A stretch of DNA of 64,000 nucleotides from Phoronis australis (Eukaryota; Phoronida; Phoronidae), in assembly GCA_002633005.1 (NCBI GenBank), contig NMRA01000315.1, positions 214,221 through 278,220 of the forward strand, given 5' to 3'. Positions within the stretch are counted from its first letter, which is position 1. Each line of letters starts with the position of its first letter. This document shows, piece by piece, positions 14,001-28,100 of the stretch. Position numbers and translations under genes: made by a program. The notes beneath the pieces are model-generated. The model saw only the letters and a list, made by a program, of their open reading frames with translations, ran no database searches and was not told the origin of the DNA.

Positions 14001-17000
14001 GTTAATCTTCAACTTACAGGTTATTTCAGGACTCCCGAAGGTTTAGCAGGAAGTTATTGCTTTAGACCAGGTTCTGCAAGTGGTCTTGTCCCGGCCTATC
14101 GTGTTCTTGTTACGAGCATGGTCTCTACAGAAAAAAAACCTTCAAACCTTTTCAAAGCAGAAACCATTTTTCATTTGAGTAAGGTACACGCTGAGGCAAA
14201 TTTCATCGCAGTAAGTTGTCTTAATCACAGGTTTGCGGCTTGGACGGAACGGGGACTTGTAGCCGCTTTAATTTTACAACATCTGTGCCAATTCCTTGTA
14301 GTCATTACCAAAATGTTCTGCCTCGTCCGAAAATAGTTTCATCTGGATTTCAAACTTCATGCAATCATTTATTCTGAATTTTAGACGACGTGCACCCAAC
14401 TGTGACGTACTGTCCAAATGACACGTATATCAAGACGGGAAAAATATACGAACTTGTGAACATACCGCGACCAGTGATTAAGGCGAGAGGAAAAGAAATG
14501 ATTATTCGAGGTATGTAACTCTGCAGGCCACAAGTACCTGAAAAGTAACTTGGAGAAAGTGCTTAATCCGATAAATATAAATCGTAATTTGCGTTAATGT
14601 AAATCAAATCCCCTTTCTACATTCGATTCTACCTACAGTGGTGTTCGCATCGTTGCTAACGTGTCTTTCACTAATATACATCAGAAATTTTTTATCAATC
14701 ATGATTTTATTGCTAATAACATACTATGTTTGCATACATGTACATAATCGCTATTCAGACATGAAGAGGTGAACAAGCTGACTTGGTCGCAATCCTAGTT
14801 TAATTCTTTTGCAAGTCAGATCAGCTTAAACTTTCAGTAGTTGTGTGTACTGTAAGCCAGTCAATCATGGTGGTTTTCAGCTCATTACAGAAACTAATTG
14901 TCTTGTTGAATATAAAAGACACTGAACAGTTCTCATTGGGTTTTTAAAGGTAGTGAACACATTACTGGACTTCCTGCTTGTTGTTTTAAACTCGAAACTG
15001 TACGAACAGAATGAAAAGTTATGTTACTTGACTTCAAAATCGCTATATCAGCACGTGAACGCCTCTGCCACATCATGACTATAGGGGCTTGTAAATTGAA
15101 GTGCCTAATGTAACCAAACCCTAAAATCAATATCTATAAATGTGCATGACTTCAAATGAAAGTGTCTTAGATCCACGGACATATGAGTGTGACGGGTGAA
15201 TTTACCTAGTTCCAGTGTGTCATTTCAACTGCGTTTGCGAGTATGGTCGTGTCGTCTCTCTCTATAGATAGCTTATTGGTCTACAACGGCAGAATAGTGA
15301 ATGTTGGCCAAATCCCCTTTTGTCCACTGACGTCACAAGCATACTGGCGCCCCCAGTGGAGGCCCTGAGAACTGGTAAACAAGGATGCTGGCGACTGTAA
15401 TTAAAGTATTTTTTATGATTTTCCCAGAGTCGCTATGTTTTAGTGTGTTTTTTAAATAATGTTGCATGTCATACCTCGCAGAAAATTAATATTGTTCCAA
15501 TAAATTAAGGAAAATGGAATATTCATTCTCGCGATCCTGCAACACCATCCAAATGTTCTTCTGTGTTACACACGGCAAGGCCAAAGTTTTATCCCCACGC
15601 GAAATGGCCTCATTTACGCTCGACTAAAAAGGAAATTTTCAATCATAATTAATTAATACTATGTACCATTCATTATTATATACCATGCATTATGTTTTTA
15701 GAAAAAAAACGATACTCAACGTCCCACAGCTTGGCTCGGCCGTTGCTAGGCTGGATATTTCCGGGTTCATGAACTCGGTTTACTTACGAGTTCTCAGGGC
15801 CTCCACTGGGGGCGCCAGTATGCTTCTGACGTCAGTGGACAAAAGGGGATTTGGCCAACATTCACCATTTTGCTCTACAACGACACACAAGCCGGAAACA
15901 GTTTGATTTTCCGGAAATAACATTTGTTAGCGATTTTCCATTTCAGACGGGAACACTGTCTCGCGTGATTCGGTCTGCTAGACAGCACCGAGTCCCCAGT
16001 GCGGGTAATTTAATTCGGGTTAGTTGATTTATTACCCTTAGTGGATATAGTCCGGTCTATATTCCAAGCTGAAAACGGCCTAAGTTGCCCATACCACGAT
16101 GTGCTTTTCTACCTTCGCAACCAGAGAAGGGTTAAATTAAGGTAAAAGGCTCTGCCACGAAAAAATTAGTTAGATGAAATCGAAGCGACATCACCACTCG
16201 CACGGAACATTGACAAATGGTTTCGTATATTTTTTTTCATTTTAAGGATGCACTCACAACGAAATTGATTACCTTTGGGCCCCTATCACGAAGGTGACAT
16301 GCGGTGCTGAAGATGACGAAACAGGGCGATGGTCTTATTGCTCTTATAAAATTTTCATTGACTGTAAGTACTGCAACAAAACGGTCTTTTAAACAACTCG
16401 TGTGTTATACTTGTGTGTTACTAGCCGATGTTGCTTCTCCGTGTGAATATTTTCAGCTACAGTGAAAATAACCACACGGCGCTGTAACTAATTAAGGCTA
16501 ATAACGTTTGATTCGTATTGGATTTTTGCCTGACTTTGTTGTGGACGTAATGTAAGCAATTGACGCATTTGTGATGACCCATAGTAAAATTGCCTAAATT
16601 ATAAGCTTAAGATAGCCACCTGATCAACGTGCGTGGCGGCAAATTTTTGCTGAAAGTTTATAGTTTTTGGAGCAGTAAACTTGCTTTTTCAGGAACGACG
16701 CCTTGGGTAAATCTTTTACTTAGCCCAAATGGACTACTCTAATGAAATTTGCCGTCATACACGCGAATTTACTCTACCAGGAAATTGTAAACCAGCCGTG
16801 AAATACAGCCTCTACCATTGATTACGGATTGGCTCTACTAACCTCCAAGCCCATTCATTTACGTATTCCATTTCATATTAACCGTATTTACAAATATACA
16901 GTTGGAATAAGTATATATTCCTATCTGAATTCATTTCATCGCGGAATGTCCGGAAACCGACGGTCGAGTTTGGGCATTCCCAGTTAAAATGAAGTCGAGA

Positions 17001-20000
17001 AAGTATATCGCAGTAGTGTTTCCCCGTGTTGATCACAGCATTGCAATATACGGGTGGAAACTGCGCTAATTTGCAAAACTTGAGGTTAGAACTATACTGC
17101 AGAAAGCCAGGGAGAGTCGGGGAACGCCGAGTAAACGATTGTGCCACTGAGACAACACCTTGGATCAGTGTTTTAGGAAAACCAAATGAACAACCCCCAT
17201 CAAATCTGCCATCATACACGCGAGTTTACTTTACAAAGAGACTCCACCCCAAGCGTGAACTGCGGCCTCTACGGATTCATACGGATTTGCTCTATTTTCC
17301 CGTGTTCATAGCATATTTCAGGGCGTATTGAACGCCCGTATCTGCACATAGATAATAAGAGATTTATCGTGAAATTTACTATAATTAAAGAATAGTTTTT
17401 GTGTTGTAAGACTGATAATTGCGGGAACGGCTGTCACATGAAATATGAGAATGATGAAACTGATTTCGTAGGCGACGACGATGATGGGAGGTCACGGTGA
17501 TGAGGATGAAGATGATGCTCTTAGCATTGAAACTAGCGTAGCCATTGAGGTTGAAAGGAGGAGCCCTATTGCCATTTGTTACGGTGCAAAAACGTTACTG
17601 TAACTCATAGTGAATCCTCTGTTTGGCCCCCATCATATCGTAGCAAGAGACAGGGACCAAATTGCACATCAGGTACTACAGGATCGGTGGCAAGTGGGGG
17701 GGGGGGCGAACGAGATTGACGTGGTGCGACTTCAATGGGTTACAGTCAGCGTTGTCTTCCACCGAAGGTGACAACTATCTTATGTGTAACAACAATCCCC
17801 ACCCCTTCATACTTCTGGTATTAAAAATAAATTTGATGGTGCTTGCGATGTTGATAACAATTATGTATTACTTTCATAGATATAACGTGTCCCACACTAA
17901 GGCCTCCTAAGAACGGGCGTATAGTTGACCACTGCGGTAATGGCTACCAGATGTCGTGTCAGTACACGTGTGACGAGGGATACTATAACGCAACGTCGAC
18001 GGAAATCACTTGTCTCGAGAACAGGACATGGAATTTGAATCCTGAGTGCGAAAGTAAGCTTGCAAATGAATATTCGCTTTTTATAAGTTCATGTAAGCAT
18101 TTAAGTATCGTATTCCAGACCGAAGATCTGATGAAAATTTTCAGAGCAAACTGATAAGCACAAAGGCAGAAGGTTCCAACTGTCTGGTTGACTGAGTTTT
18201 GATCGAGCATAATTTTATTGATTCCTTTTCATTTGGACATTTTTGTTCGTGGAGTGAGTTTATTTCTAAAGTTCTATGGAAAGTCCTTAGCGCAACCAAT
18301 GTAATAAGCTATCCACAATACGATTCAAAGCTACATAATGCCTGTAGATGGTTCCTACTGTTGATCTATCAGGAAGCCTTTATCTGCAATTTTCGGATAG
18401 ATAGTTGGAATGAGTTGTTTATCATATGTTTTGTAAATGTCAATGCATCCTGAATTTTTGTTGGAGAATGTAACTGATCAAACGGCATCAAGGTCCAATT
18501 TAAAGACGTATAATTTTGGACGAATGCCATGATAATCTGTGAGAGATCCAAATTCTAAAATCTTTATCTTTATAGGGTAAGAATCTTTTCAATCCTTGAA
18601 AGTATTTCCCTGCTGGTAACACTCTTTGTTTTGATAATTGGAAAAACATATTTATAAAACCTAAAAGATACGGGAAACAATAATTATTTATGAATTAAAC
18701 AATACATTTTTGCTTCTGTCCTTCTCATACAGCATCAAGCACTGATGAAGTATCTCTCGAATGATATGACTCTTATCCAACTCTGTTGAAAAGCGGCAGA
18801 GTTGCCAAAAGTTTTATTGATAGTAAATTCATTAGCAAGAACCCACACCAGAACAAGCGAATGCAATCAAATTCCACGCATGTCGTGTGAGATCGAAGAT
18901 GGAAGTCCAGGGCTAAAGTTCTATGCTTTAAACAGGTTTGAACGGTTGCTAGCTTCCGACTCAACTCATCCAGTTGAACATGCCAGTAGACTGACCATAA
19001 TATAATTTTGTTTAAAACATTGGACTGAATGAGTTGATGGGTTTGCTTATCCATCATGAGTAGAGTAAAGGGTTCTCTACGTATGACCTCACTCAGTTGT
19101 AGAGAATCTAAACACATACATGTACGGCCGAGTAAACTATTTTTCTTTTCTGCCTCTACTGTTGCGTTTGATTATGGAAAAGATTTATAGACAGGACTGA
19201 TGGCATTGGATTTAATCAATCCACCAAAGTCTTCTTGAAGTTTTGAACTAAATGCTAATGAATTTTTATGGGCAGGCGTGACTACCGAGTGACCTAGAAT
19301 ATCCACTTGGTCCATCTTTCACCTAGTCAATCATCAAAAAGTTATAGAATTCATCAGTCGAAACTTGGCTTGCACATAATTTTGAAGTTGGCTTCATCAT
19401 CGTGATTAGAGATCCACTACGATTGGCATGCTGAGAGCATGTTGTTGTGGACGTCTTCTTTCACTATGATAAGGGGATCTGAGTATTGTTCTCTGTATTC
19501 GGATTGGGCAGTGTGGGACTTTTTACGACATCCCAGAATTGCCAGTGGCGTATTAACGCTATTTGCCAAAACCTGCTTTATATATTTAAATTGACCAGTG
19601 TCCTTCAATAGACCTTTACGCTTTTACAATTTAAAGTGTCCATCTGCCTATTAAATCCTTCATGTTGCAGTTGTAAAATGCCCGCCTGCTCCACGCATCC
19701 CCAAGGGCATGACCACATGCACGGCGCAAACCTACGGCACATTCTGTGATTACTACTGCGAGGAAGGATACGTCATCCCTGAAACGCTGTCCGATAGCAC
19801 AAGACTGATATGTACTGCCGAGGGAGTTTGGGAGCCAAGAATACTTCCGAAATGTTGGGGTGTGTAGTAAGATTTAGTTCATGAGATTTTCTTTCGTGAA
19901 AACTGTAATTTCTTAAGGTCCAGACAAAATCATTGTCATCGTGTGTGTGTTTGCGTACGTCTGTGGTGGTGTTGATGACTGGTACTTAATGTTACAGCTG

Positions 20001-22120
20001 ACAAGCCGCCAGAGGTGCACAATTGTTCAAGTGACATCAACATATTCATAGAGTTTTCACAAGCTCAAGTGTCAATTCCTTTTCCGACATTCACGAGAGC
20101 TGAGAACGGCGATATTCTGGAAACAAAATGCAACTTGAAGACCAACGAAACATTAAAGGAAGGCTCTCATGTGGTCGTGTGCAATGCTACAGACCACGAA
20201 ATCAACAAGCACGCCACATGCAACTTTTCAATTGCCATCACCTCCAACCGTAAGTACTTTACTAACGAAAATACTTCTAACATGTGATGTTGTACCCCAC
20301 AAAATGATTAAATGTATGGTTTTCTAAATTTGCATTGAAATGAATTATTGTATCTCCCATATTTTTTAATATTTCTGTCACAGAAAGCTCCTGCCAACCT
20401 AAATTGAGTCCTGCTAATGGGTTCTTGGAAAATTGCAAAAAAACTTCCGGAAGTCAGTGTTACTACGGCTGCAATGCAGACTACAGGAGAACTGGACCGA
20501 ATCCTGTGACGTGTACACGTCGTCAGTGGAGTGCTGACATTGGATGTACAAGTGAGTTTTGAGAAGCAGCTTGCCTATTTATTGAAACCTTCACAATATC
20601 AATCTCGATTCAGCTTTTCCACTGGAAACGACAACAAAACAACAACTTTTTGAAAACGCTCCTCCGAGTATTTTTTAAACTTCGGTTGGAAATAAGTTCA
20701 AATTGCGCTTTCAAATAGAAAATGTGATAGTGTGACCAAGGATATACTGTGAACTTAATATTTATTAATTGCTTAGGAAAATTTCAAGGTATACGACAGT
20801 TCTTCTTTTATTTCCTATTCAGTTGTGAAGTGCACCCGAAGTCTTCCGCGTATCGCCAACGGATACTTTAACTGCACTGGCAACACCCCCGGAACTGCGT
20901 GCACTTACTCCTGTTTCGAAGGATACAAGATTCCCAAAAAACACGAGAGTCGTATAAAGCACAGGTGTGAAAACACTGGCTATTGGGTAGGAGATTCAAA
21001 GACCCCGGAATGTTGGGGTAAGGAAATATCAAGCGGGTATGTCAAGTATTAGGCGTAAAAACTTCGTAACTATGAACCAAATTTTGAATCACTTGCCCGA
21101 CACTGGCGGATCTAGAATAGCATGACAATCCTAAAACCCTTAAATATGTTGAAATAGGACACTTTTGTGGTACATGTATTTAAATTCCTGTTGCAATGAA
21201 TAAGCAATAAACTTCAAAAATATTTATATCCACAGTATTGAATGCGAACTTGGTCGTACACCGATTTTAATATTCCGCAGGCTTTTGTTTTTGGATGCCT
21301 AGAATCTGTTTTCAATGCTCAATCATGATAACGTCATTTTATATCTCAGTGAATCAGCCTCCTCAAATGACCAACTGCTCGCAGGGAATAAACCTCACGT
21401 CCTACATTAAGGAGCTTGTGGTGCCTATTCCTAAGCCTCAGTTCACCAGCGTCAGAGGTGATGTCATTGTCACCAGTTGCCCAAAGTACAAAGCAAGGAA
21501 TGCGACTCTACCTACAGGAGAACATGCAGTCACTTGCACCGGAACTGACATAGAACTTGGTAGACAAACTACTTGCACATACGTCATCAGAATCAAAGGT
21601 TAGTTCCTCCATTTTCTTATTCATTTTTTCAAGTTTGATGATGATGAACGCGCGCGGTCCACTCTTTACACATGCTGATCCGAATTTATCCAGTTTAATA
21701 AAAATCGAACTTTGTAGATAGTGAATTTACTTCATGTCGAAAACACAACAAACACAAGCAAACAAGAAAAAAACTAAACTTTCAGGCGTGTAGGTTAAGA
21801 TTGTCAATGAATGGGACTATCAAGCGCTAACTTAGGTATTTTAATTTACAATTTGTGCTTCATAGAAATTGCCAGGCTACCCCTGTATTTACGATGTACA
21901 AATTGGTGAATTACACATAGGAATGTGTGCGTGTGCGTGTGTATGCCTGTGTGTGTGTACACACACACATACACACATACATACATGTACAAACACACAC
22001 ATGCATACATGCATCCATACATACATACATACGTAAATATATATATATATACATACATACACACATACATACATGTACAAACACACACATGCATACATGC
22101 ATCCATACATGCATACATAC

Positions 22121-22178
<58 letters not shown>

Positions 22179-25100
22179 ATGTATGTATGTATGGATGGAT
22201 GCATGTATGCGTGTGTGTGTTTGTACATGTATGTATGTGTGTATGTGTGTGTGTGTCTTACCACATTAAGAGTTAGTTTAGTTCAAATGTCTTAGCTTAT
22301 CAAGTAATCGAAATAGTCAACAAATCAGGACAAGGTTCTCTACCTCAAACAATTTAGTTTTGCCTAAACACAGAACTTCGTTCTATTCTAAGTCCTTCTT
22401 TATTCAGACCATTCAACAGTGGAACTATTTGCCAAATAGTCTAAAGGAGGCTGACCGTCGTGATGATTTCAGACATCAACTCATTAGTTACTTGTGGTCA
22501 TCATAGCTGTCCCTCCTTTTTGTCACTCCAATGTATATACCACAAAAGACTTTATATATTTATTTATTTTTAATCCAATTTGTAAACACTGTTTAATTTA
22601 ATGTATCTTAATTTAATTTATTTATCTATCTTAATGTATTTAATTTAGAGATGCAGAGGACCATGCTGGATATTAGCCTTTGGCTAAAGCATGTTTTATA
22701 TTTACTGTATTTTATCCTCTATAAAAAAGTTTTTTATTATTATTATTATTATAATAATTATTATAAATACGCAAGTGCTGCTGCTTCAATGACAGATTAT
22801 AATCAAAAACCATACTTTGAACTTTTTGAACAACTTCCCTCAACTATCGATCTTTCTGCATCGTCTTTTGTGACTATGAGAGTAACAATCTACTCTGTTG
22901 ATTTTAGCTGCAGTTTGTGCCAAATTGGACCCTCCTGCTAACGGTTCTCTCGTATGCAGCGATATCGGCGGTAGCCGCGTGTGCACGATATTTTGCAGAC
23001 CTGGTTTTTCAGTACCTTCGTCGGAATATGGAGGTTACTTCTGCCTAAAGGGAATATGGTCTAAAACTCAAGTGCCAAACTGCACGGGTGAGTTGATTAT
23101 ATTAAATTAACATTATTGCGGAAATTTTGTTTTTGAATTAGCTTACCCATCTTTAGTGTCATTTTGAATCGCCTTGCCACAGTTTTCCCAACTTTCCTAT
23201 TGAGCACAACACGTGCCCGTTCCGTGGACGCAGTTCACAAACAATTCTTCTCGAGATATTGCCACGCATTGCCCTATAACCTAGAAAACCAATCCCTTTG
23301 AAGCGATTTACATTACACCCCACCGCTACACGGATGACATTTAACGCACCAGTTCCCGTATTGACAATATTCCTAAGAAAGGGCAAATATTACAATTTTA
23401 TTTCTTACAAATCGGTTCACTTGAGGGAGTTCTTTAAAATCTACGATAGACTTTTTGATGTTGCTGATATATGTGTTTGACAACACTGAATCCATTCTTG
23501 TACTGTTTCAGGCTTAATTGGTTAAGCTTCATCTGTCCAATAGTTCCTACGGAAGGGTTAAGTTCATGAAATTAACCTTAAAAATATGAAGTTTCTGGAA
23601 AAAATCCTTCTAAAATGTGACTACCTGTATTCAACTCGTTAGCTGGGTGGCTTTTGTTTCGAAGCCTATGGTGGTCACCAAGTACGACATGAATTAGAAT
23701 TGAGACGGTTCGGTACGGCTAGGTATACATGTCTTCGATTTTGCGAATTTCGGTTCGGTGCACACATCAAATGACGATCATGAGTTTTGTTTTGAAACAG
23801 TATATTTTAACAGGAAGTTAAATAATTGTTAACAGCAAACAACATATTGCAAGTTCTTTTTCAGAAAAAAATAACTAATCAGCATGCTTTGGTGACAGTG
23901 AAGCCCATTGCCGGGGCGTAGACGATTTTTCTCGCAACAGAGTACATGGAAACTCTTTGCCGGCACAGATGTTCCTGGGACGTTTAAACATGCCCTTGAC
24001 ACTGTTCGAGATGTGGAATTCACTGTAGTTCGTTCTCCACCATCTCAGACAGTTTTCATTTTTAGTACTTCTTGACGCAGAGTCTTAACCCTGCAAATTC
24101 CCCCCTTGTACTCAAACAATTAGAAAATGGTTCGGCGGCACACAAAATTTCAATGTCACCATGTACAGTTTGCTTCAATACAGCACTCATTTGTACTGCT
24201 GGTTGTGAGAAGCTGGTTTGCTGTCAATGTTGTTACACTTTGGTTCACCATACTTGACAATCTAGTGCATACGTTGCTTTGCGGTCGTTTTTCGCCCACC
24301 CTGAAATGCGTAAAATACTCTCAAACTGACGACTTCGCTTCCTTTGACATACTGTCCTGTTTTCTATCTTTTACCACCAAGCAACGTTGTCATTAAAGCT
24401 GGTTCCGAGTACATTGTGAGCGGAAGTGCTTCGCTGAGAACCAGTAATGGCAAACTGCGTGGTGTACTACAGAAGGTCATTTGTTCACAAGGATTATTGT
24501 TTTGAAAGAAAATATTGAACTTTGTGCACGTATTTTGCTACCAGAAGGAACTGAAGTCGCAGTAGGGACCGGAGGCTCTATAATTTAAGATATCCGTACT
24601 ATTCCGAACCTTCCTGAATATTGGTTCAGTCGTATCGTGTCTCAGCCATAAGTAGAAACTATGATGCGTAAATCGTAATACAACTCAAGCTAGCAATAGT
24701 CAACACGTACAATGAGTGTGTACGAAAGTAGAATGGACACATGTTGATGTCGAGTTGGATTTCGAATTCCGAGAACAGATCCCGGACACAGAAAATTTTT
24801 GTTTCATTTTTGTGGATTTTAAACTAATATTGTGCTGAAAATCTGGCACGATTTATGAGGTACAGTCAAACGTCAAAGAAGAAGTTATATGCTAAGCTAA
24901 CCTAGTGAAAAGATATAACTGAAAACAGCTTTTTCCAACAGAGAATAAGATCCCAAATTCTGTTCAAAGTGAGGCATCGTACACGTACAGCACAAACAGC
25001 TCTTGTCCAGACAACGCCACAATGCAAAGAATTAAAGAGCACTTCATTAAAGAAGCTTTGGGGTACTTGTGTACACGTGACTGCTCTGTTAAAGACGTGG

Positions 25101-28100
25101 TACTGGCGTGCGGTAGAAGCCTGCGAAGACGACGTGATGTGTGGAACACAATACAGCAACGGGTATTTGGTTTAACTAAGACAAAGGTACTGTAAATTAA
25201 CTAACCCACTTTGTATGTTACAAGACGTCAATGATCCAACGACTGCTGCTCATTGTTGGATGTCCAATCGCAAATATCAATTGGACATACATGTAGACAC
25301 GCACTTTCCAAGTTTCAATAATAAACCCACAGCAACATCCACGAAATGGCCAATCAATATACGTGTCTAGTTAAAAGGTCTTGGACTAATTTGTCTGCCG
25401 TGACTTCTTCTTTCTCTCATCATGATCTAGTTAAACCGCTTAAAAGTATCTGATGCCTACATATGTACCTGCCTTAATGGGGAGCAACTCTGTAGCATGA
25501 CAACACGTGTAACGTTCCCGCTAAACAATTGGCAGTTTGGATCTTTGGTAAACTTTAACCGGCAGTGGTTCAATGTTTATAGATACATGAAGATCTTTTA
25601 AGATCTATAAATGGAACGTTCGTATATTGCGAGGTTTGAAAACTCTCGTTTTTGACTGAGGAGGGGGACTAGACTTGTGGTGAGGCCATCATGTGGTTTA
25701 CGAGTATGTCTTCATCACAGTACATTTCTTTAGGAATCTACATATAGTTCGCTATTTAGGGGATTCGATTACCACCTAAATCGTGACTGGCCGTTTTACG
25801 CTCCCAATATTTGGTTACCTTTCATTAGCATTACCTTATATACATGTATTCAGATGAACGGCAGACCCACTTAACCCCTGCCTTATCAAGAGATGGTTGT
25901 GGTGAGGTAAGTAGATGCAGGACAGGGGTTTATTTCATGATGACGAGTAATGACAAAAAGGGGTAATGCGGCACGTTTTGGATGACGTAATACGTAAACG
26001 CTCATTTACTAGGAATGTGGTGCGTCGTGGTTTCATCCGCCTTGATAGCTCTGTTCATGTCATACCTTTTCAGGTAGATTGCAACTCGTCCAAACGTCCT
26101 TAAGAGTCCTAATCAGAGAGTCTCAACGGCGTTCCATAAACTTTGGTCATATTTGTGGACGTTGCACAAACACTGTCCTCCTAATATTTAAGTTTCATTG
26201 CTAAGTCAAATTTTAGAAACGCTGTTACTAGAGTGGGCACTCAACAATGCTTGTTATTATTTAACTATCAATCGTTTTGATCAATGTACCCTGAAGGAAT
26301 TAAAGGGAAAAATCTGCACACATCATCAAAGTAAACTCGTTTTCTAACTAATGAAAAACAACATGTAGTGGCAACTAAGTTTTCTGGTAGTGAGCATTTA
26401 GTGACTTTTTATCATTTATTTTGACAGAATTCTAACCGAGTAAAAAGAATGGCGTCAACAGATACACCTAGGCCTACAGTTGAGAACAAGTTGACCATTG
26501 CTTTTGCTTTATCCGTGACCTTTGCAAAAGACACGAATTATACTGCTGAGATGCACAACACTGCTGCCCACATGTTAAGTGCTGTATTGGGCAAGGTTGA
26601 AGAAGGTGTCAGGAATGGAGTCGCTTTTCCTTTTGCAGCTGAATTTAACCTCAGTCTGACCCTGAATAACGTTGTGACGAGACCTGTAGAAATATTGTGT
26701 GACGAGGGATACTTCTGGAATCCATCGAGCGCACGTTGCGGTGAGTGTTGATGAGCAGCTCAGCTGCTTGTCATTCTCTAAATCTATCTCGTTTTCAGAC
26801 ATGTTGCAGTATCTACATTGTCTGTCGGTTGAAGTGTGCTGTTCCCAAGTAGATTCCCTGCCTAGGTGTAGGCACGCCATTTCCTTCTCACCCCACCTTT
26901 CGCCTCTCGTTCAGTAACGCTAGGACTTCGCTAAAAAGCATGACTTCGTGAGATTACGTAAGATGTTGCTGTGTATTTTACATGAGAACACGTGACTTTG
27001 GCTAGATTTTATCTAGGTCCTAACGTTACTGAACGCGCGCCTGCTGTCTCTTTAGCTCGACTTATATTGGGTAACACTGTGTCCGCCGATTCTATAACTT
27101 ACACACAATTTTAGCCCTAACTTCACTTAATCTTCAAGTGAAGTACTACAGTATTTATAATACCCCGCAATGTTCTAAGCATTTCCGGAAGTAAAGCAGT
27201 AAACACTTTCTTCAGTTGGACTTTTCACCAGTATTCAAACTCGTTCCAGAACTTCGCGAATTTCTGAAAACCTAAGCAAAGCTCTACAACATTCGAGACT
27301 ATGGTTCTGTTTTCTAATCACTCATGTAATGGAACATTCTTCTAGAATGTACTTCAGTTGCCTTGTCTACAAATTACGTCATCACTTCCCTGACTCCTGG
27401 GTCATTGTCTTGAAATATCGTCAAGTATTTCATTGTAAAGCAATCACACCATCTCTAGCCTGTCCCCATTTGTCAGGTCAACCAGGTGCTATATGCTAGC
27501 AAATAAATACATGTAAAGAGAGCCAAGTAAAACCTATATAACCAAAATTAATGCCAGCCTACCCCTAACAGATTTTCAATAATCTAAAGCCTAACCAGGG
27601 ATGTTCTTCACGAGCTCGCCAAATATGCTAAAAATTAAAAATCAGTATTTTTTCTGATGTCTCGGGGGAACGTGAAAGAGCTGCAACTTGCTCAAATATT
27701 GAGTTGTCGCAAACACCACGAAAGCAACGCCCTCGACGCTATTATATTATAAGCCTCACGAAAGCGAAATCAGCATGCGATGGATTTTTGCACTAACCAC
27801 ATGGAGGATAGCTAGTGCTGTGGTTGGTAGTACTTATTCTACGTAGCATTTATCGACTAATAAATACTTGAGCTCATCTTGTAAACAAATCTCCGAATAA
27901 TGCCTTTTGCAGCTGTTCTAATTGGACCTGTGATTGGCTGGTGATAATGATTCTTGGTGTTTTTGATGTGAAATTGGTCATTTTAAACACTTTAAGCAAT
28001 GGTCACACTCCTTGACTGATTCAACAACTAATGCTGGCTCTGTCTATTACTCGATATCAACTAATATGATTTGCAGTCTCTATATCACCAGTACTCGATA

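Noticed and set aside
21846-22276. Several long open frames of Tyr/Met/His/Cys-rich composition on both strands
   Set aside because: They are translations of ACAT/TG/TA simple repeats.
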